This document shows, in pieces, positions 57,504-64,000 of a stretch of DNA of 64,000 nt. The DNA is from Saturnia japonica. Taxonomy: Eukaryota; Arthropoda; Insecta; Lepidoptera; Saturniidae. Position 1 is the stretch's first letter. Each line of letters opens with the position of its first letter. The stretch is taken from NCBI GenBank assembly GCA_033032175.1, contig CM065304.1, forward strand, positions 16,740,001 through 16,804,000, in the 5' to 3' direction. The position numbers and the translations under genes were made by a program. The notes below the pieces were generated by a model. The model saw nothing but the letters and a program-made list of their open reading frames with translations, was not told the origin of the DNA and ran no database searches.

Positions 57504-57962
57504 GGTACTTACGTGTTAACGCCACCGCGGCAAAAATTCCGCTAATGTGCCAATGACAGTTGGAAAGGTTACCAAATAAATATAATAGAAAAAGAAGCAT
57601 TCCTACATGCTAAGGTTAATCATAAATACAATTTTATTGATCCTGATTCATACACAAACAGTTGAGATGGTTTTCCCCTTATTTCGACAATTTCGCTACG
57701 CTTTTGAACACTGAATTTTTACGTATACAATTAATTCTGACGGAGTATAGGTTGTGAGTAGCTGTTGTAGTTCACCATGGCCAGAACGGTGAGTTAGGTT
57801 AGGTTAGTTTTAGAACTAAGCGAACAACAAAGCCAGAACATCGGTCACCATTAATGCTTTGATAGCTATTTAAACAATGGTTACGAGTCAAAATTCCACA
57901 GGTGTAACTGGCGCATTAGCGGAATTTTTGCTGCAGTGGCGTTAATAAGTATAATAAGTACC
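57504..57962. mobile_element. Inverted-repeat (MITE-like) element, about 460 bp
   Basis: The left arm ttaacgccaccgcggcaaaa continues attccgctaatgtgcca (57516-57552). The right arm tggcgcattagcggaatttt continues tgctgcagtggcgttaa (57909-57945). Each is the complement of the other with few mismatches. Outside the arms ggtactta (57504) and taagtacc (to 57962) are also complementary. No long ORF lies inside. The form matches a non-autonomous DNA transposon, but no target duplication was confirmed and the superfamily is unknown. Confidence 0.6.
57794..57807 (+). repeat. Short TTAGG-type run inside the inverted-repeat element
   Basis: ttaggttaggttag is nearly three units of the insect telomere repeat TTAGG. 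It is too short to imply a telomere or a fusion site. Confidence 0.6.
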
Positions 57963-58269
57963 AGCAAAATTATACGTAACGATAAAAAAAACCGGCACTA
58001 AACATAACAGGTTTTAATAAAATTGAAAAAGTTTTGCAAAGATTAAGAAAACTAGTGTTTCATATTTTGTACCTGCCTGCTACATATGTATAATAAATAC
58101 ATACATACATATGTATATTTTTCAAATCGATTTGTCCGTTTATCTGTGGCCTTTTACTCATTATATTGTTTGATGAAACTTAATCAAACTTGTTAAGTAT
58201 CGCAAGCTGTTGCAAAAACTTACCTAGGTTCTTTCTTTATAATAGGGGATAAATTAAACCGCATTTTAA

Positions 58270-58380
58270 AGAGTTTTTTACGTTGTATGGCGCCATGCCG
58301 CCGCGCCCCACCGCACCGTTTAGTTACGGAAACGTTAAGCTCCGATCGCGAAATGGTCTGCAAGCGTTATGGAAAACGGC
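58270..58380. other. Short GC-rich patch
   Basis: 'ggcgccatgccgccgcgccc' and 'caccgcaccgtttagttacg' are unlike the flanks. No ORF or known motif. Confidence 0.3.
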
Positions 58381-58834
58381 AAACAATAGAAACAATTTGT
58401 ATTTCACAATCTAAAACAACATTAATATCTTCAGGTGGGTACAATCACGCAGAAAATTAGTATAAAAAATTATATGTATGATAAAAAAGAACACAAAATT
58501 ATTTAGGATCGGTAATTAGTTTATTTTGTGAAAATTTAAGAATGTGTTCATTAAATAAAAATAATATAACTATATTATTTTTCCATGGATTACTTATATA
58601 TGCGCACAACAATGAGTGTCTACTTAAGTTTTGTTTTGATTTTTAAATTGAAGTTAAGTTTTTTCTGCCGTTCTGCAGTACTGGCCATTTCAAATCAAAA
58701 TAATTTTTGTTTGGCTAAGAATTCTAATTTCAAATTAATTTGATTTTAAAAACATGGAATTCTTTTTCCAAAAGTAGTCATTTGTTTATTGATTAGTCTT
58801 ACATTTTCATCGCATTTCAATCTTTTTTGTCATC

Positions 58835-59871
58835 ATGGATACGTTAAAAATTCGAGTAATTATGGAATATGAGTACCGTTGTGGCAGCAACGCGGCACAA
58901 GCGGCACGCAACATCAAGACGTTTACGGAGCTAACACTACAAACCAACGCACCACCTGTTACTGGTTTGCTCGCTTCCGTTCTGGGAATTTCGACCTGAA
59001 AAATGAACCTCGTGGTCGTCCGAAGACTTTGGTCAACAATGACGAATTAAAGGCGATTGTGGAAGCTGATGATACACAATCTACGGCTGAATTAGCAGCA
59101 GCTTTCGACGTTAGCGTCAAAACAATATTGGTCCATTTGGGTCAAATTGGCAAGGTAAAAAAGCTTGACAAATGGGTGCCCCACGAACTCAATGATCGCC
59201 AGCGCGAAGTACGCGTCGAGACATGCCTTGCACTGCTCAACAGAAACACAAATGAAGGAATTTTGAACCGCATTGTTACCTGCGATGAAAAATGGATTCT
59301 GTTTGATAACCGCAAGCGCTCAGCAAGTTGGTTGGATCCTGGTTCAGCACCTAAAAAATGCCCTAAACGAAAACTTACCCCTAGAAAAGTGATGGTCACT
59401 GTTTGGTGGTCTAGTACCGGAGTGATTCATCACAGCTTCTTACCAAACGGGGTGAGCATTACTGCAGATGTGTACTGTGAAGAACTGAATACAATGATGG
59501 AGAACCTGGCACATCTCCAACCAGCATTGGTCAATCGCTCGTCCCCGCTGCTCCTGCACGACAACGCGCGACCACATACTGCACAGCAGACGGTCTCCAA
59601 GTTGCAAGAACTGAGGTTGGATGTTCTCCGTCATCCGCCCTACTCACCAGACCTTGCACCTACAGACTACTACTTTTTCCAAAATTTGGATAACTCATAG
59701 GCGGGAAAAAAATTCAATACCCGAGAGGCAGTGCAAAATGCCTTTGAAGAATTTGTTGCCTCCCGTCCAGCTGATTTCTTTAAGAAGGGCATCAATAAAC
59801 TGCCACTGCGCTGGCAAGGATGCATGGATTGCATGGGGATAACTTCGATTAATATAAATAAAAATACATGA
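58835..59871 (+). pseudogene. mariner (cecropia-like) transposase pseudogene
   Basis: An intact copy would encode a transposase of about 345 residues that cuts and pastes at TA sites. The start at 58835 reads MDTLKIRVIMEYEYRCGSNA then AQAARNI. A one-base loss near 58918 then moves the frame into that starting before 58879, where DVYGANTTNQRT continues the family pattern. WFARFRSGNFDLKNEPRGRP and GKVKKLDKWVPHEL (the WVPHEL motif) follow. The first catalytic Asp is in TCDEKW (59284). HDNARPHTA holds the second (59560) and YSPDLAPTDYYFF the third (59665), with 34 residues between the last two: a complete DD34D triad. A TAG at 59698-59700 interrupts NLDNS/AGKKFNT, after which the frame stays open to 59871 (FFKKGINKLPLRWQGCMDC). 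Only two disabling changes are seen, so this is the youngest of the autonomous-element relics. Terminal inverted repeats were not found by eye. Confidence 0.93.
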
Positions 59872-60419
59872 AAAAAAAATCGTTTTAATTTTTTATACAT
59901 AACAGCAATTTCATAGGTAAATACCTAATATTAATTAGTTATATTCGTAATATTTGTGGGAGCGTAAAATAAACTGCGTAGCAAGTTCACAGCACTATCT
60001 GTGACTGACTGGACAACTACTGATCTTTCGAGAGACGGGAGGCTCTACGAACATATTTGTGCCACGGGTTGCTTGTCAAAACGACTTTTCATTGTTGGGA
60101 GAGCGCATTAGTCAATTACATATTTTTAACGGAAGTCAGTATAAAAATCTAAACAATTTAAAATAATCTTAGTCTCGCACATATTTATTAGTTCTACTGT
60201 AAGTTCTGTTGTAATATTAAATCAATAATTTATTTAATAGTGGATTTAATATCACAAGAGAGTAAATTAATATATTTTACGACGAGGACGATATTTTAAT
60301 AGAGTATAAAACCAGCTTAATGGTGGATAAAATAAGAATGAAAATAATAACGAAATATTTATGTTTATAAATGAAACATTGTAGAAATTAAAAATGTTAT
60401 AGTTTTATTAGGACAGAAA
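59872..60419. other. Intergenic sequence after mariner
   Basis: It includes the likely 3' untranslated part of the mariner (to about 59930). 60000-60120 is moderately GC-rich and unassigned. No gene was seen. Confidence 0.35.
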
Positions 60420-60821
60420 TTGTTTATAGTTTGTGCGTTTTACATTTATTTTTTTATATATAAACCGACCAGAAACCTTTTTCATATAATATTTTTGTTT
60501 TTTGCTTTTGGTTGTAGAACTTTTAGGAACAATATTCATGTTCCTAATTCAAAACTGGTTAATGCCCTCCGTGAAAGTCTATTACAGAAACGGCCTAATT
60601 TAGACGAATTTATTGAAGAACAAATCATTGTTTTTCGAATAGATGAGACAAAAAATATCTTAACTAGATATATGTTATTTCTAATAACTACTTTGTTTAA
60701 TTATTTTCTAAAAACTGTCTTACAAATATCTTTTGTTAGAAAAACATCTATTAATAACCGAGAGTTCAAACATTACAACTATGTCAACACTTCTTTCAAA
60801 GAACGAACACTTCTCCCATAA
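60420..60821 (+). other. Unidentified ORF, possible exon or transposase relic
   Basis: The N-terminal 30 residues are low-complexity Phe/Ile-rich and probably chance. The middle is protein-like: RTFRNNIHVPNSKLVNALRE, then SLLQKRPNLDEFIEEQIIVF. A 't-rich...ttggttgtag' stretch just before 60519 would serve as a splice acceptor, so 60520-60660 could be an exon. The 'hpNl..Fi..l..Eq' flavour also loosely recalls MULE-type transposase C-termini. Neither idea is firm. Confidence 0.3.
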
Positions 60822-62563
60822 AACACAAAGCTTTTCTTTGCCTAGGTACGTCGTAATTAACATCTAAAAATATGATAGGTATAAGAAGTATGATACAAAT
60901 ATACCCGTTAACAAGAAAACGAAGTGATAAAATGCCGGAACGACAAAAAAATGTCCTTTATTGGCGGTCATTACAGTTTGTACAAGGCTTTTATTGCACT
61001 TTAGTTGGTGTCTGTACGTGCCTTCGGCGAGTCTCTCGGTCCTACACTTAATGCAGTTATGCAAAACAGCAAATATCTCGCTTGCCGTCTACCAGCGAAC
61101 AATTTTTTTTTTCAACTAACCACACTGATAAGTTGCATTTCCATTGGTGCACTCATGCATCACACACACATTATACATACAGTACATACACACAGTATTT
61201 TATATTATAATTTGATGTGATTAATTAATTATGCAATCGATAAGTGAAGACAGGAATATTCTAGAAAGTCACGACAATAACATTTCTATCGACATTAAAG
61301 ATTCCTTCGCATCATAATTACTTTAGGGTGCCTGACATAATTATATTTCATGAAAGGTAAATAGGTATAAACGATAGTTTAAAGGAAATAACTATCGATG
61401 AAGTAGATATTGATGAGTCTTGAGTTAATATTTAACGATGCTGTAGTGTATTATAATGATTTTTTTTAAATATTGATTTATGTTTTCCTACTATTTCGAC
61501 TAGTACACACGTGTAGTATGAAATTCAAAATTTTATGTTTGTACCGCAAAACACAAAGTCAAATACAGAATATTATTTTCACACAATATACACTGATCAC
61601 ATACATATTTTAATTATCACCTGTGATACTTTTAGTATTGTTTCTCTAGAAAATTTCGCACTGTTTCATTCGTACAGTGCCAATTTTCTTCATCACTGAC
61701 CATGCCTATTGTTCACCGTGAGAGACTTCGTTGTAAACTATTTCTAACTGTATTTTTTCAGCCCTTTTAATATTTGTTCCTTTTCTCGTTTTACTTACTT
61801 ATTTATGAATATGGATATTGGACAGTATTTATTACTTATGTAATGAATGTAATGGGGTCTCTTCTGGTATTATTCTTAGAACTTCAACAGCTGGTTCGTG
61901 GAAGGCAGTGGTGTTTGATGTTCGGGTATACATTGTTCTGGAAAAAACTAGACTTATTTGAACTTCGGTGGTCAAACATGCGAACCATGCAAATCATGCG
62001 ATTTGAAGTTGAAATTCAACATGTAGAGCAGGAACTATTCATTATTATTCAGAGTATCCAGTACCTACACATCTAGAAATCATGATCTGTTACCTGTCAC
62101 ATGAATTAAAACAAATCCCTGAATGATGATGATAATGATTACATAACTATCTATATGTGCATTATGTATACTTGCTGTGGACATCTTTGACGACATTAAA
62201 GACCATTTTACGAAGAATGAATATCGATGCATATGAATGGTTCAACCGTTCATATTCCTCTGTTGTATGATTTCAATACCAGAGCAAGAGTAATACAGGA
62301 CTACGATACTTAGCTTGAAATCTTGACCTTGAAAATCTAAAAATCGGTCGGTCACACACACACATACACACTTGATATCAAATAACCAGACACCGTGCAC
62401 TTTCGAAGCACTGGTAATGATTAGGTAAAAGATAATTTGGTAGGCAGGGCACAGAGAAGCATCCGTAATGCGTGATGAAGTCCTCCCAGCCGTAAATATA
62501 TATTTAAAAAAATCATGTTACTTTGTATTATAATAGAAACAAAAACTAAAATAGATTATTTTA
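60822..62563. other. Intergenic sequence
   Basis: A near-perfect 25-nt palindrome sits at 62231-62255 (atatgaatggttc/aaccgttcatat) and a CA-rich microsatellite at 62354-62371. The ORF at 61774-62076 is Phe/Leu-rich without a known domain. No gene is supported. Confidence 0.4.
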
Positions 62564-62717
62564 CTAGCTGGTACCCGCGACTTCGTCTGCGTATTACTGC
62601 ATATACACCGGCTGACTTCGAAACACGACAAAACAAAAAATTGGTTTAGCGATTTAGGCGTGAAAACGTAACAAACAGAAAGAGTTACTTTCGCATTTAT
62701 GATATTAGTATGGATTT
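62564..62717 (+). repeat. Internally deleted 'ctagctggtacccgcgacttcg' repeat
   Basis: The head 'actagctggtacccgcgact' and 'tgcatatacaccggctgact' are joined directly to the tail 'ttggtttagcgatttaggcg', 'tgaaaacgtaacaaacagaa' and 'tatgatattagtatggattt'. Compared with the 27.5-kb copy about 700 bp are missing, which shows the two conserved ends. Confidence 0.65.
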
Positions 62718-63639
62718 TTAAAATGTGTGTTAATTTAACACAGAACAACGATGTTTATTTACTGTTTGGTTAACGTAAATACGAAGTTCTATTATATTTT
62801 TAGCTTTCAATACGGCTCTACCTGGGGCTCGCGAAGTCCTATTAATAAGTTTCATAAACCTAACAATAAGTCAATCGAAATAACAGTTTATATTTCCCTC
62901 GTTTGATATGACATATAGAATGAGATTTATACAAAAGTAATACAAATGACAAATTAAATTCACTTGTGTGGTTCGCATTGAAGTAAACGGAAGTCCAGGA
63001 ACTGATGTCCTTAAAATCTGAATAAATTTATGGTAGGTCTAACCTGTATAAATTATTCACAAACAACAAAAACCGTAAAGAGAATTATATTTCACGTTCT
63101 AACCAAATAGGGATGAGGGAAAACATGATTAGAAGAATATTATTAGCTATAATCTATATAGCTTAGGTATATATATACCTACTATAATTTTCAAAGCACT
63201 ATGATATTCATCAAGTTATATTATTAAGATTTTTAATATTCCGTCCACCTATATTTTGTTGTTCCGTCTGAGTGTTTAATTACAATGTATCATTGTAGTC
63301 ATTTAAAAAGCTATGTAATTGAAAGGGAATATTCTGATTACTCTATTATTTTTTAGCTTTTGTACGCCTTTCAACTTCTTTATATATTTTAATTAATATT
63401 TTTGTAATAAGTGTAGTAGCTAATATGCTATATTACTCATGTATTTTACTTTTGCTTCATTAAGTTTTTATAAAAGTAAATTAGTCAATTTCACTAATTA
63501 TTAGATGTTGTCGATATTATGAATGACTAAAGTAGGTATTTTATATCTTTTTACTTTATGTACGTCTAGCTCTTTGCTCGCGTCATAGCTATATTGTCCC
63601 ATTATCTACTACTATTAAGTGAGTAATTATTATATATAT
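62718..63639. other. AT-rich intergenic sequence
   Basis: Nothing recognised. Confidence 0.45.
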
Positions 63640-63954
63640 CGTTATACGTTCATCGACTTTCGTCAAAAACGCAAGACGTTACGTCGTGACGTGACGTCAA
63701 AAAATATCATATATGTGTGTGTGTATGTGTGCGTGTGCGTGTGTGTAATTGGTTGCTTGGAAACAGCTCCAACGAGTTAGATAAAATTTTATATTAATTT
63801 CTTACATTCCAAGTTTACGTAGATAGGTGATTTCCTTTTTTTTTCTTTTTTTTAAGATACCAAGAAAAGTATATGTTTTTATGTCCCATTTTTTTACGTC
63901 ACGTCACGACGTTAAGAACTTGCTTTTTTGACTAAAGTCGGTGAACGTCTAACG
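63640..63954. mobile_element. MITE-like element with ACGT-rich long inverted repeats
   Basis: The left arm begins cgttatacgttcatcgactt and runs to about 63703. The right arm, read inward on the other strand, begins cgttagacgttcaccgactt and runs to about 63887. Both continue with 'tcaaaaa.gcaag' and end in 'acgtcgtgacgtgacgt' plus an A-run. Pairing covers about 65 bp with few mismatches. The centre holds a gt/at microsatellite (63712-63747). There is no ORF inside. The 315-bp size and long terminal inverted repeats fit a non-autonomous DNA transposon. The immediate flanks show no clear target duplication. Confidence 0.72.
63712..63747. repeat. (GT)n-type microsatellite
   Basis: 'atgtgtgtgtgtatgtgtgc' followed by more gt units, located between the arms of the terminal inverted-repeat element. 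Confidence 0.85.
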
Positions 63955-64000
63955 TTTGTTTCGGTGGTATAAAAAAAACCATTTTCATAGAATTTATTTA

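Noticed and set aside
57794..57807. TTAGG repeats as evidence of an interstitial telomere
   Set aside because: Fewer than three full units inside an element with inverted repeats. Chance or transposon origin is more likely.
63640..63954. Inverted arms as a palindromic CRE enhancer
   Set aside because: The acgt words are explained by the duplicated transposon arms, and there is no evidence of regulatory use.

Overview
The window reads as AT-rich nuclear DNA from an insect, most probably a moth or butterfly. This rests on the repeat content: SINE-like and LINE-tail families I recognise from lepidopteran genomes (heads of the type 'ctagctgtgcccgcg-cttcg', tails ending in 'cgtaacagacagacag' and 'ataatattagtatggat', 'accccygacgcaaaaagag' units), a cecropia-type mariner, RTE-type LINE pieces, a Helitron helicase relic and a hAT relic. 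No intact host protein-coding gene, rRNA or tRNA could be supported. There are no operons, ribosome binding sites or CRISPR arrays. The window looks like an intergenic region or very large intron made of transposon debris and short islands of less AT-rich unique sequence.

Layout. 1-3.5 kb: repeat fragments. 3.58-5.89 kb: a 2.3-kb hAT element with near-matching 8-bp target duplications and a transposase gene ruined by frameshifts. 6-20 kb: dispersed repeats, including a nearly full-length poly(A) SINE-like unit (8.1-8.36 kb), a tRNA-type SINE (about 10 kb), a relic of a transposase helix-turn-helix (9.3 kb) and a nested repeat (14.3-15.2 kb). 20-24 kb: mostly featureless AT-rich DNA with GC-richer blocks at 22.3 and 24.3 kb. 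24.7-25.3 kb: an RTE reverse transcriptase fragment. 26-36 kb: more repeat copies, an unidentified broken ORF at 26.5 kb and a possible reverse transcriptase relic at 31.5 kb. 36.1 kb: a TATA-like site in a GC-richer block. 37.5 and 52.3 kb: two copies of the RTE C-terminus in opposite orientations. 43.2-44.55 kb: a decayed Helitron PIF1-like helicase. 57.5-58.0 kb: an inverted-repeat element. 58.8-59.9 kb: a mariner transposase pseudogene with the DD34D triad intact. 63.64-63.95 kb: a MITE-like element with arms of about 65 bp rich in ACGT.

The parts do not form a pathway. Each autonomous element (hAT, mariner, Helitron, RTE) is dead here. I found no convincing new biological system. The items most worth checking are the two inverted-repeat elements, a 44-bp unit found inside one RTE copy and again 3.3 kb away, a few unidentified ORFs, and the GC-richer islands that could be regulatory DNA or untranslated exons. 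Repeat boundaries were judged by eye and are approximate.
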